DNA of 32,583 nt from Holophagales bacterium (GTDB lineage Bacteria; Acidobacteriota; Holophagae; Holophagales; Holophagaceae). Shown piece after piece: positions 1 through 7,701 of this stretch (position 1 is the first letter of the stretch; every line of letters begins with the position of its first letter). The notes beneath the pieces were generated by a model, which was given only the letters and a program-made list of their open reading frames with translations, made no database searches and was not told where the DNA came from. A program made the translations under genes and the position numbers. Location: contig JAITFL010000114.1 of assembly GCA_031281385.1 (NCBI GenBank), forward strand, positions 1 to 32,583, read 5' to 3'.

Positions 1-875
1 GCCGTCCCATCCCGATGGATCACTTGGTAGGCCGCCAATTTCCCATTGCCCCCACCAACCAGCAGGCTATTGTGTCCCAGTGCAAAGCCAAGTGCGGTTA
101 TGGGTTCGCCAAAGTCGGACGGCGGCAATTCATTGTCAGACCCAAACACTATTAGTTGGCCTTCTTTTGTGCCCACGTAAAGCATCGAGCCATCTGCAGA
201 CCATTCGGCCACAGATGGTGTGGCATTTGACGGCAGCGGCCACTTTTCCCACTCGATTCTGTTCTCTGGTTGGGCGGCGGCGAAGCGTATCGAATCAGAA
301 TCTAGCGCGGCGATTTTGAGAGACTGCCTGCCCATCGGCCCCCTGCCCCTTACGGGCCTCGCTGCTATCAGATTATCGTTTGGTGATGCAAGGTATGGCT
401 CGCTCCATTCGGCGTGTGCGCTGATGTGTTCTTCTGCCTTTTCCCAGTGTATTTCCGCCGCATAAACCCAGCCGTTGGCACCTTGCACTACCACTAGGCC
501 GCTGGCGTTTGCCATTCGTGCGCTCTTCCAAGGAAGCGCGGGCGCACCTGCATCGTGTGTTTCATCGAACTGCGCCCTTTGGTCATCTTGCAAAAGCGGC
601 AATGCGCGGAATCCGTCTGTAAGGCTAAACGTGGCCGCGCATTTTCCAGATTCATGCAAAAAAACAACATCGCTGTTTTTTGCGCCAAGAGTGCTATGGT
701 TGCCCAGCTCCCGAATCTTGGCACCCCTGAACAGTGGCAGGGCCTCCAATGCAATAAACACCATCATTCCCAGCACGGCGGCGATTATCAGTGCGCCGCC
801 GGCCGAGACGAGCCAAGACATAAAGCGGTCTATGCGCTTGGCGGATCTGGAATTTTTTTGCAGGTCGGAATCCAT
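1..875 (-). CDS. pstC: Phosphate ABC transporter permease PstC, N-terminal part (cut by window edge)
   Basis: The reading frame is open on the minus strand from an ATG at 875 to the window edge, about 291 codons, so the 3' part is missing. Residues 1-15 are polar and basic, residues about 17-42 form one membrane segment, and the rest visible here is a soluble region with beta-propeller-like repeats (phrases such as EWSADGSMLYVGTKEGQLIVFG). This fits the long PstC subfamily known from proteobacteria, where a large periplasmic domain sits between the first membrane helix and the permease helices. The family forms the inner-membrane channel of the Pst phosphate importer with PstA and PstB. It lies 7 bp after pstS, so the two are almost certainly co-transcribed. 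The permease signature itself lies outside the window; the call rests on position after pstS and on this architecture. Confidence 0.8.
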   Translation of the reverse strand, partial: MDSDLQKNSRSAKRIDRFMSWLVSAGGALIIAAVLGMMVFIALEALPLFRGAKIRELGNHSTLGAKNSDVVFLHESGKCAATFSLTDGFRALPLLQDDQRAQFDETHDAGAPALPWKSARMANASGLVVVQGANGWVYAAEIHWEKAEEHISAHAEWSEPYLASPNDNLIAARPVRGRGPMGRQSLKIAALDSDSIRFAAAQPENRIEWEKWPLPSNATPSVAEWSADGSMLYVGTKEGQLIVFGSDNELPPSDFGEPITALGFALGHNSLLVGGGNGKLAAYQVIHRDGT

Positions 876-882
876 TTGTTAT

Positions 883-1878
883 TTAGTAATGCACTACTCT
901 AGTTCCAACGGCTGACGATGCTTCCATCTTTCGGATTTCTGCGGCGGCCATCTGTGCCGTCAGGGGCATGTAGCCGTCCTTGACAACTATCTCTTGGCCG
1001 CTCTTGGAGAGGACGAACTTCAAAAATTCTCTGACAACCGGCGGCAGACCGTCCTTGGGGCTCTTGTTGACATAGATGTATAGATTGCGGGCGAGGGGGT
1101 ACTTGCCGCTCATCGCGTTCTCGTAATTGGCCGCATTTGGCTGGCTGCCAGTTTTGTCGGCAATAGCTAGGGCCTTGACGCCAGAAGTCAAATAGCCGAT
1201 GCCGCTGTAGCCGATTCCGAACCTATCGGAAGAGACGCTTTGTACTACAGAGGAAGAGCCTGGCTGCTCTTTGACTGTGTCTTTGTAGTCGCCCTTGAAA
1301 AGAGCGATTTCCTTGAAGTAGCCGTACGTGCCAGACGCGCTGTTGCGGCCGTAGATGGAAATCGGCCTAGCGGTCAAATCGCCAGTGGCGCCGGCTTCGC
1401 CCCAAGTCTTTATGTCGGCGTTTCCGCTCTTGAATGTCTTAGAAAAAATGCCGTCCAGTTGTTGAAGACTTAGAGAATTGACGGGGTTGTCTTTGTGGAC
1501 AAATACAGCCAGGGCGTCAACGGCCACGGCCACCATGGTGGGCTTGTAGCCATATTTTTTCTCGAATTGGTCTATTTCTTCGCTCTTCATCTCGCGACTC
1601 ATCGGGCCCAACTGGGCCGTGCCTTCGATGAGGGCGGGCGGGGCGGTGCCAGAACCCTTGCCTTCCACTTGGATGTTGACATTTGGGTATTCCTTGCGAA
1701 AGGCCTCTACCCATAGCGACATAAGGTTGTTGAGAGTGTCGCTGCCGATAGAGTTGAGGTTTCCCGTCACTCCGGCGACTTTTTTGTATTCGGGCAGCCC
1801 CCTGTCGGTTCGCAGGGCTTGTGCCGAAAGGCCAGCGGTGGCCACGATTGCAGTTAAAGATGCAATGATCAATTTCAT
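883..1878 (-). CDS. pstS: Phosphate-binding protein PstS
   Basis: 331 residues. A signal peptide covers residues 1-19 (cleavage likely after LSA). The mature protein has features of the PstS-like class of substrate-binding proteins: an early IGSDTLNNLMSLW segment, GKGSGTAPPALIEG, and SASGTYGYFKE before the hinge, which supply backbone and serine contacts to phosphate in known relatives. It would bind phosphate in the periplasm and deliver it to PstC/PstA. The start at 1878 is fixed by a strong AAGGAGG site just upstream. It is first in the operon, with pstC following 7 bp after its TAA stop. A PHO-box-like array lies about 60-100 bp upstream, which suggests induction under phosphate starvation. 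Length is normal for the family. Confidence 0.93.
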   Translation of the reverse strand: MKLIIASLTAIVATAGLSAQALRTDRGLPEYKKVAGVTGNLNSIGSDTLNNLMSLWVEAFRKEYPNVNIQVEGKGSGTAPPALIEGTAQLGPMSREMKSEEIDQFEKKYGYKPTMVAVAVDALAVFVHKDNPVNSLSLQQLDGIFSKTFKSGNADIKTWGEAGATGDLTARPISIYGRNSASGTYGYFKEIALFKGDYKDTVKEQPGSSSVVQSVSSDRFGIGYSGIGYLTSGVKALAIADKTGSQPNAANYENAMSGKYPLARNLYIYVNKSPKDGLPPVVREFLKFVLSKSGQEIVVKDGYMPLTAQMAAAEIRKMEASSAVGTRVVHY

Positions 1879-1938
1879 GTATTGATCCTCCTTCGCCTTT
1901 CAGAATGGCTGGGCGGTGCTTCAATCTTGGTTCGCGCA

Positions 1939-1976
1939 TGTAAAATCTGTGTAACCATGTAGGCAAGGGTACGTAA
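1939..1976 (-). promoter_or_regulatory. PHO-box-like direct repeats upstream of pstS
   Basis: On the minus strand TTACG, TTACA and TTACA occur at plus-strand positions 1972-1976, 1950-1954 and 1939-1943. The spacings are 22 and 11 bp, all in phase with an 11-bp period (the slot at 1961-1965 is degenerate). Direct repeats with 11-bp period are the known layout of PhoB/PhoP response-regulator sites in several phyla. Their position 61-98 bp before the pstS start fits a phosphate-starvation activator site. The assignment to a Pho regulator is inference. Confidence 0.6.
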
Positions 1977-2092
1977 AATCCCGATTTGGCGCAAATATCG
2001 GATTTTTTATTGACAGATGAAACCCCGTGCAAAATAAATTGTTTATTTCAATCTAAAAAAAATTTCGCGGAACGAAAGGGAAAATTGACTCA

Positions 2093-2130
2093 TTGACATA
2101 TACGTATGATGTCGTACACTTATCGCTGTA
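2093..2130 (+). promoter_or_regulatory. Promoter with overlapping inverted repeats before the BlaI-type repressor
   Basis: TTGACA at 2093-2098 and TACACT at 2115-2120 are separated by 16 bp, a good sigma-70-type promoter. A 19-bp inverted repeat (arms GACAT and ATGTC around the palindrome ATACGTAT, 2095-2113) covers the -35 box and spacer. A second, TACA-N8-TGTA (2115-2130), covers the -10 box. BlaI/MecI repressors are known to bind dyads built on TACA/TGTA or GACA/TGTC half-sites in their own promoters, so autorepression is likely. Confidence 0.6.
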
Positions 2131-2151
2131 GTTTGCAATGGGAGGACAAAA

Positions 2152-2532
2152 ATGAAAACGCCACGACCCACAGACGCCGAATTGATGGTGCTGCGAATAT
2201 TGTGGCAAGAGGGCCCTAGCACCGTTAGACGCGTCCACGAATTGCTGAGCCAAGAGAAAGAGCTGGGCTACACAACGGTGCTAAAGACGTTACAGGTGAT
2301 GACAGAAAAGGGCATAGTTGTGCGCGATGTTTCGGCGAGGAGCCACATCTACGCCCCGGCGGCCACTGAAGTCCAGACGCAGCGCACGCTGGTTGATCAT
2401 CTAATGTCGCTGGCCTTTGGGGGTTCCGCGCTGAAATTAGTGATGCAGGCACTTCGGGCGCGCCCAGCGTCAAAGGAAGAGTTGGAGCAGATCCGCGAAC
2501 TGATTGACAAGGAAAAAGGGGCAAAGCAATGA
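2152..2532 (+). CDS. BlaI/MecI/CopY-family winged-helix repressor
   Basis: 126 residues, the usual family length. Residues 1-75 carry the winged helix: PTDAELMVLRILWQEGPSTVRRVH at 6-29, then the recognition-helix region YTTVLKTLQVMTEKGIV. The C-terminal half (about 85-126) is the helical dimerisation part, with the leucine-rich stretch typical of BlaI. The family represses target genes as a dimer and is inactivated by cleavage or by M56 sensor activity. The start has GGAGGA at 2141-2146, five bases before the ATG. Its TGA overlaps the ATG of the M56 protease gene (ATGA), so the two are translationally coupled as in blaI-blaR1 and mecI-mecR1 pairs. Nothing links this copy to beta-lactams: no beta-lactamase is nearby. 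Confidence 0.92.
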   Translation: MKTPRPTDAELMVLRILWQEGPSTVRRVHELLSQEKELGYTTVLKTLQVMTEKGIVVRDVSARSHIYAPAATEVQTQRTLVDHLMSLAFGGSALKLVMQALRARPASKEELEQIRELIDKEKGAKQ

Positions 2533-4658
2533 CCGCGATATGGCAGTCCGTTGAACTCCAACGCCTTGGCTGGGCGTTGCTGCACTCGCTTTGGCAGGGA
2601 GCAGCGATATGCGCCTTGGCGGCGGTTCTATTGCGCCTGATGCGCCACAAAAGCTCTCAATTTAGGTATTTGGTCGCCTGCAGTGCGCTGGGAGCCTTTG
2701 TCATAGTGGCCACAGGCACAGTCTTCTATCTAATGAGCGGGCCTGTTCAGCTATCAACAGAAATGGCGCTCAAGTCAATCGCGCAGCCAAGGGAGGGCGC
2801 AATGGTGTGGTTCATGGGCATCATCCCAAAGCTCCCTGTTATTTGGGCGGTGGGCGTGCTGGTGTTTTCGGTGCGCCTCTTTGGAGGCTGGTGCTGGTTC
2901 AAGCGTGACATCAGACTTTGGGCGAGCCCTGCTCCAGCAGAATGGAGGTGGCGCGCCGCCAGTCTGTCAAGAACACTGGGGATTCCAGGGCGCGTAAGAA
3001 TATTGGTATCGCAAAAGCTGTGTTCACCGATGGCAATAGGCTGGATAAAGCCACTGGTGCTATTGCCTGCTTCTGCGTTGCTGCATCTGCCGCCAGACGC
3101 GCTGGAAGCCATATTGGCCCATGAGCTTGCCCACATCAGGCGGCGAGATTTTCTTGTCAACTTAGTCCAATCAGTTGTTGAGGTTCTATTTTTCTATCAT
3201 CCCGCCGTTTGGTGGTTGTCCGGCCAGATATGCGAGCTGCGCGAACACTGTTGCGATGACGAGGCGGCAAAGCTTTGCGGCAGTGCGGTTGATTATGCGT
3301 CAGCCTTGGCCGAACTTGAAACCCTGCGTGGTAGCCACGCCACGCCACAACTGGCCCACGCGGCCAATGGAGCGTCTCTCATGAAAAGGATTCAGCGCAT
3401 TCTAAGCATTTCTCAGCCAGTGTCGCTTGGCGTCCGGGCCGGCCTCATTGCGGCGGCATTTTTGTCCATGGTCGGCGCGGGAGCCCTCTGGGGCTTCAGC
3501 GTAGAGGCGCAGCAGAGGCTGGAGAGGCAGAGGATCATTATCAAGGACGGCAGCAAGTCCGTGCTTGTCAACATGCAGGGCGATGTCAAATTGGATTCGG
3601 GTTCCAAAAATGGGTTAGCCCTTGGCGAAGGGGCCTCGCTTGTAATAGCAGAAAAAGGAGACGGGATAACCCGTCGCTTGGATCTGCGGCAGGAAACCAG
3701 CGGCCTAAAAACGACGTATAGCGTAGATGGGCAGGAAAAGCCACTGGATGCCGAGGGTCAGGCTTGGCTGGATGTTCAAGTCAATGAAATTAAAGCAGTA
3801 GAGGCACACAAATCATCGCTGGCCCCCAAGGATGGTGGCACCGTCCAGTTTGAAATATCGGAAGACGGCAAAGATGGCGCGGGCAGCAAGGTAATCGTCT
3901 ATTCAAATGGCCGATCTCCGATCATTTGGAATGGGCAGCCCATTTTAAGCGGTGATTTACCCTCGGTTGTTGAAGCAATCAATAAAATAAATCCAGAGGA
4001 ACTACAAAAACGAATGGAACAGGCAGAGGAACTAGAAAAACGAGTGGAACAGGCAAGGAAATTTGCCGAGGAGTTGAGAAAGGAACAACTTGATAAATCC
4101 AAGGCTCAGTTTGAAGAATTAAGGAAGCGGATCGAAGAATCCAAGAAGAATCATGAAATCGCAAGGCTAAAGCTGAGGGAGTATATAAAAGAGCAAAGTG
4201 AAAAAAACAAGAAGAATCGTGAAAAGAAGCAAAATGAAAAAACCAAGGCTCAGTTTGAAGAATTAAGGAAGCGGATTGAAGAATCCAAGAAGAATCATGA
4301 AATCGCAAGGCTGAAGCTGAGGGAGTATGTAAAAGAACAAAGTGAAAAAAACAAGAAGAATCGTGAAATCGCAAGGCTGAAGCAGAGAGAGCAGATAAAG
4401 GAACCCAAAATCCAAGGCTCAGTGCGAACTGAAGAATTAAGGAAATGGTATGGATTGGACATTGAAGGATTGCCAGCACAGGATTGGAAGAACCTAGAAT
4501 TGTTCCCCGGCATCATCAAAGTGTTCCCCGCAGAATTGAGAGAAGGCCCCTCATTAACTCCAGAGGCCAAAAAACAGCGCATCGAAGAAGAGTTAAAAAG
4601 ACTGAAAGCCAGGGTTGAGCAGTTAGAAGAAGAGCTAAAAAAATCCGAGGCAAAGTAG
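2529..4658 (+). CDS. M56-family (BlaR1-like) membrane metalloprotease with long coiled-coil tail
   Basis: 709 residues. The N-terminal third is membrane-embedded, with hydrophobic segments around residues 12-36, 48-70, 92-118 and about 300-320. It carries the zinc-protease motif HELAH at 198-202, in the typical BlaR1/MecR1 context AILAHELAHIRRRDF. In that family the protease transmits an external signal and leads to cleavage of the partner BlaI repressor, encoded just upstream with a 4-bp overlap. The expected penicillin-binding sensor domain is absent. Instead residues about 325-480 form a polar, beta-rich extracytoplasmic region, and residues about 490-630 are a highly charged Lys/Glu/Arg coiled coil containing a 48-residue internal duplication; the tail ends in another short coiled coil. 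The sensed signal is unknown; the architecture suggests a non-antibiotic cue. Confidence 0.9.
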   Translation: MTAIWQSVELQRLGWALLHSLWQGAAICALAAVLLRLMRHKSSQFRYLVACSALGAFVIVATGTVFYLMSGPVQLSTEMALKSIAQPREGAMVWFMGIIPKLPVIWAVGVLVFSVRLFGGWCWFKRDIRLWASPAPAEWRWRAASLSRTLGIPGRVRILVSQKLCSPMAIGWIKPLVLLPASALLHLPPDALEAILAHELAHIRRRDFLVNLVQSVVEVLFFYHPAVWWLSGQICELREHCCDDEAAKLCGSAVDYASALAELETLRGSHATPQLAHAANGASLMKRIQRILSISQPVSLGVRAGLIAAAFLSMVGAGALWGFSVEAQQRLERQRIIIKDGSKSVLVNMQGDVKLDSGSKNGLALGEGASLVIAEKGDGITRRLDLRQETSGLKTTYSVDGQEKPLDAEGQAWLDVQVNEIKAVEAHKSSLAPKDGGTVQFEISEDGKDGAGSKVIVYSNGRSPIIWNGQPILSGDLPSVVEAINKINPEELQKRMEQAEELEKRVEQARKFAEELRKEQLDKSKAQFEELRKRIEESKKNHEIARLKLREYIKEQSEKNKKNREKKQNEKTKAQFEELRKRIEESKKNHEIARLKLREYVKEQSEKNKKNREIARLKQREQIKEPKIQGSVRTEELRKWYGLDIEGLPAQDWKNLELFPGIIKVFPAELREGPSLTPEAKKQRIEEELKRLKARVEQLEEELKKSEAK
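4099..4386 (+). repeat. Two 144-bp tandem copies inside the M56 protease gene
   Basis: A 144-bp unit (48 codons) beginning CCAAGGCTCAGTTTGAAGAA occurs at 4099 and again at 4243. About 125 bp of the two copies are nearly identical (a few substitutions such as ATA/GTA). A decayed third start (GAAATCGCAAGGCTGAAGC) follows at 4365. The unit keeps the frame and encodes charged coiled-coil sequence, so copy number could change tail length without breaking the gene. Confidence 0.92.
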
Positions 4659-4944
4659 GGGGCCTGGGGGGTAGCGAGGGGGGGCCGCTCGCATGCGAGT
4701 GGGACCGAGCGAACCCCCAGTGAGCATCCGGAAGTTTTTGCATGCCCCGGCGCGAAACGCCAAAGGCCGAAGAACCACAATCCCGAGGTCAAGCGGCAAA
4801 TGACCTTGCCGCGTGTCCATTCGGCACGATGGAATCGCCGTTCGGCAGCAAGAAAAGATTTGGGATGGTTTTGCAAGAGACTCTTTTGATTGCAAATCGG
4901 TATGCAATCTTGAAAGGGAGTCAATCATCATTCATCATTAGGAT
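4659..4944. other. Non-coding stretch with hairpins between the M56 gene and the triple-domain protease gene
   Basis: No convincing gene. A G-rich run (4659-4684) leads into a GC-rich hairpin at 4685-4702 (CCGCTCG, loop CATG, CGAGTGG), which may help end transcription of the upstream pair, though no T-run follows. A second, longer bulged hairpin spans 4879-4922: GACTC pairs with GAGTC at the base, and GATTGCA (4888-4894) with TGCAATC (4903-4909) at the top. TCATCAT is repeated in tandem at 4925-4938. The hairpin sits in the probable 5' leader of the next gene. Confidence 0.5.
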
Positions 4945-4971
4945 ATGTTGCCAATGGTTGAAGTACGATGA
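4945..4971 (+). CDS. Possible 8-codon leader peptide overlapping the next start
   Basis: ATG at 4945 opens MLPMVEVR and stops with TGA at 4969-4971, so its stop overlaps the protease start in an ATGA arrangement. AGGAT lies just upstream (4940-4944), a poor but closely spaced ribosome site, while the main gene has no good site of its own. This layout would allow translational coupling. It could also be chance, since the frame is very short. Confidence 0.25.
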   Translation: MLPMVEVR

Positions 4972-7556
4972 TCGCCCGCAGTTGCCTGCTGGCCCTTTTT
5001 CTTGCGGTTTACCTTTGCCCCCAGGGGGTGATAGAACGCTCTCGCGCCGCCCTGCCAGAAGATGAAAAAAAGGCCATCGCCGAAGCTAGGGCAGGGGCAA
5101 AGCCTAGGCCATTCGTGGCCAGAAAAAAACCCTTGGCAGAGTCCGAGAGGGCACGCATCCAAGCGTTTGAGGCGGCAAAAAATAGCGTTGTCCAGATAAT
5201 TTTGAAGGAGGCCATTCAGGGAGGCTCACAAGTACAGTCGCGGATACAAGGGTCGGGGGTCGTATGGGATCAGTTGGGACACATAGTCACCAACTATCAC
5301 CTAGTGGCCAGCGGCAATGGGCAGCTTGGCGCGGAGCAAGCTGACTCAATCGCGCTGACGGTGCTGGCCGCAGATGGAGCGGAGTATGGAGCAAGGGTGG
5401 TCGGAGCAATTCCAAGATGCGACTTGGCGCTGTTGAAGGTGGACACCCCAATTAAAGGGGCGAAACCAATACTCCTTGGGCGCTCATCGGAGTTGGCTGT
5501 AGGCCGCTCGGTCTTGGCACTAGGCAACCCGTATGGCTACGACCACAGCCTGACCAGCGGTATTGTGTCGGCTCTCGACAGAGTGATACTCTCGCCTTCA
5601 GATACCCCCATTAATGGTGTAATCCAGACAGACGCTTCGGTGAATCCAGGCAATTCAGGGGGTCCGCTACTGGATTCCATGGGCCAAATGGTGGGGCTCA
5701 ACACCGCTTTTGCTTCCCCCTCCGGGTGGAGCGCGGGCATCAACTTTGCAATTCCATCGCAAACAGTTATCGAGGAAATCGGCGCACTGCTTAGCACCAA
5801 TAGGGAAGCGGCTCCGCTTTCGCCCATATCCCCCAAAGAAGCCGCCAGCGCAAAAGCCTTTGGTCAAGCAGTCCATTCGGTCGTGGGCATCCACGCAAGC
5901 GAAAGGCGCCAAGATTTCAGGTCGGGGAGTACATTGGTTGACCCCATAGGCAGCGGCACTGGCGTTGTATGGGATTCCCTTGGACACATCGTCACAAACT
6001 TTCATGTTGTGGCCGTGCGCGATCCAATGCGGGGTTCGCTGGTTCCTGCGGATCTCATCATAGTTACGACAAGCGATGGGGCAGAAGTTAGGGCGCATTT
6101 GGTGGGTGCGCGCCCAAGCATTGATGTTGCAGTACTCAAAATGGAAAATTTGCCAAACGGCATAAAACCGATGTCGCTTGGCAGCGCGTCCAGCGCGGCG
6201 GTGGGTCAGTCGGTGTTGGCACTGGGGAACCCATTTGGCGAAAACCAAAGCCTGACGGCTGGCATAATTTCCGCTTTGAACAGGACTATCGCATCTTCTC
6301 GTGGAGAGCCAATAGACGGGGCGCTGCAAACAGACGCAGCGATCAACCCAGGCAACTCAGGCGGTCCGCTGATGGATCTGGACGGACGGATGCTTGGGAT
6401 CAACACAATGATAATAAGCACCTCTGGCGCAAATGCCAACATAGGTTTTGCCATCCCAGTTGATTTGATATGCAGGGAAATAGAACAAATCGTGGGCAAA
6501 AGCCAAACATCGGAAACCCCGCTGGCGGCGCCGTTGCAAGAAGACAAGGGCAGGGCGGAAGTATTTGCAAGGGCGCACGACTCTGTAGTGTACGTCCATG
6601 CCGAAACCGAAAAGTTTGATTTCCGCGACAATTGGTCGGGCCGCGTCTATAGCCTGCGCCCAGAATCTGGAACAGGGATAGTCTGGGACACAAAGGGGCA
6701 CATCATAACCTCATATTCGGCGGTGCTGATCAAGGATCCCTTGTCCGACCAAGTGACAGAGGCCGACAAACTAAAAGTCACGCTGGCGGACGGAAACACA
6801 TACCGCGCGCGCATAATCGGGCGCAGCATGGAGTATGGACTCGCAGTGCTGCGCGTGTTCGCGCCATTCAAAGACCTGCGTCCCTTGCCCCTTGCGCGGC
6901 CTGGGGATATAAAGGTGGGCCAAGACTTGTATGCCATCGGAAACCCATTTGGCTTGGACTACAGCCTTAGTTCAGGCATATTGTCGGCGCTCAGGGATTC
7001 GGATTCGGGGCCAAGGGGGGCGATACAGACGGACGCAGCCATTAACTATGGCAATATCGGCGGGCCGATGCTGGATAGTGAAGGGCGCCTTGTGGGAATG
7101 GGCTTTTTCATAGAAGGGCCCCAAATATCCCACGCGGGGATCAACCTTGGTCTCTCATCGGGAACGTTGAACCGGATAGTTCCATTGTTGCTGAAAAAAG
7201 GGCAAGTAGAACGACCGGTTTTGGGATTCGTCAGCCTGTCCGCCATCGTGGCTGGCAGCTATTTTGGTGTCCATAAGGGCGTGGTCATACAATACGTCGA
7301 AGCCGATTCACCGGCCTTCAAGGCGGGCTTAAAAGGACTGAAGCCATCCAAGGATGGCCGAGTGCCAGAAGTTGGCGATGTCATAGTTGGCCTGCGCGGC
7401 AAGAGCGTGGACAACCAAGAGGCACTGTGGGATCTTATTGAGCAGGAGCCTGCAGACGGGCCGCTGTCCTTTGACGTAATGCGTGACGGCAAGCGGATAA
7501 AGGTCATCGTTTCGCCCACACGCAAAAAAAATAAAGACATTTCCAAAGCATTATGA
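4968..7556 (+). CDS. Exported protein with three HtrA/trypsin-like domains (third inactive) and a PDZ domain
   Basis: 862 residues. A signal peptide ends around residue 28 (SRA|ALPE). Three S1C-type protease domains follow in tandem, then one PDZ domain (about 745-855). Domain 1 has a complete triad: H111 (TNYHLV), D152 (CDLALL), S230 (GNSGGP). Domain 2 as well: H346 (TNFHVV), D386 (IDVAVL), S464 (GNSGGP). Domain 3 keeps the fold but has S584, G624 and I697 (GNIGGP) at those positions, so it should not cleave peptide bonds. Ordinary DegP/HtrA proteins have one protease domain and one or two PDZ domains. A role in periplasmic protein quality control is the family expectation; a binding or allosteric role for domain 3 is inference. 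The start lacks a strong ribosome site and overlaps a possible leader peptide. Confidence 0.9.
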   Translation: MIARSCLLALFLAVYLCPQGVIERSRAALPEDEKKAIAEARAGAKPRPFVARKKPLAESERARIQAFEAAKNSVVQIILKEAIQGGSQVQSRIQGSGVVWDQLGHIVTNYHLVASGNGQLGAEQADSIALTVLAADGAEYGARVVGAIPRCDLALLKVDTPIKGAKPILLGRSSELAVGRSVLALGNPYGYDHSLTSGIVSALDRVILSPSDTPINGVIQTDASVNPGNSGGPLLDSMGQMVGLNTAFASPSGWSAGINFAIPSQTVIEEIGALLSTNREAAPLSPISPKEAASAKAFGQAVHSVVGIHASERRQDFRSGSTLVDPIGSGTGVVWDSLGHIVTNFHVVAVRDPMRGSLVPADLIIVTTSDGAEVRAHLVGARPSIDVAVLKMENLPNGIKPMSLGSASSAAVGQSVLALGNPFGENQSLTAGIISALNRTIASSRGEPIDGALQTDAAINPGNSGGPLMDLDGRMLGINTMIISTSGANANIGFAIPVDLICREIEQIVGKSQTSETPLAAPLQEDKGRAEVFARAHDSVVYVHAETEKFDFRDNWSGRVYSLRPESGTGIVWDTKGHIITSYSAVLIKDPLSDQVTEADKLKVTLADGNTYRARIIGRSMEYGLAVLRVFAPFKDLRPLPLARPGDIKVGQDLYAIGNPFGLDYSLSSGILSALRDSDSGPRGAIQTDAAINYGNIGGPMLDSEGRLVGMGFFIEGPQISHAGINLGLSSGTLNRIVPLLLKKGQVERPVLGFVSLSAIVAGSYFGVHKGVVIQYVEADSPAFKAGLKGLKPSKDGRVPEVGDVIVGLRGKSVDNQEALWDLIEQEPADGPLSFDVMRDGKRIKVIVSPTRKKNKDISKAL

Positions 7557-7701
7557 GATAATATTCGTTTGGGTTTGCGCGGCCATGCCTTTTTGGAAAT
7601 ACTACTATTGGGCGGGTCGGCCAAACAAATATTGCGAATGCCGACATTTCGCAAATTAAGCAAATGGTCGGCAAAGCGCAGACAGTGTGCAGGGAGCAAG
7701 C

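Noticed and set aside
3979..4479. Long antisense frame opposite the M56 coiled-coil tail (and similar ones opposite the helicase tail at 9005-9457)
   Set aside because: They mirror the Lys/Glu-rich low-complexity codons of the sense genes; no ribosome sites or family features.
4742..5065. Plus-strand frame crossing the gap into the triple-domain protease gene
   Set aside because: It runs out of frame into the protease signal sequence, covers the hairpin leader, and has no domain.
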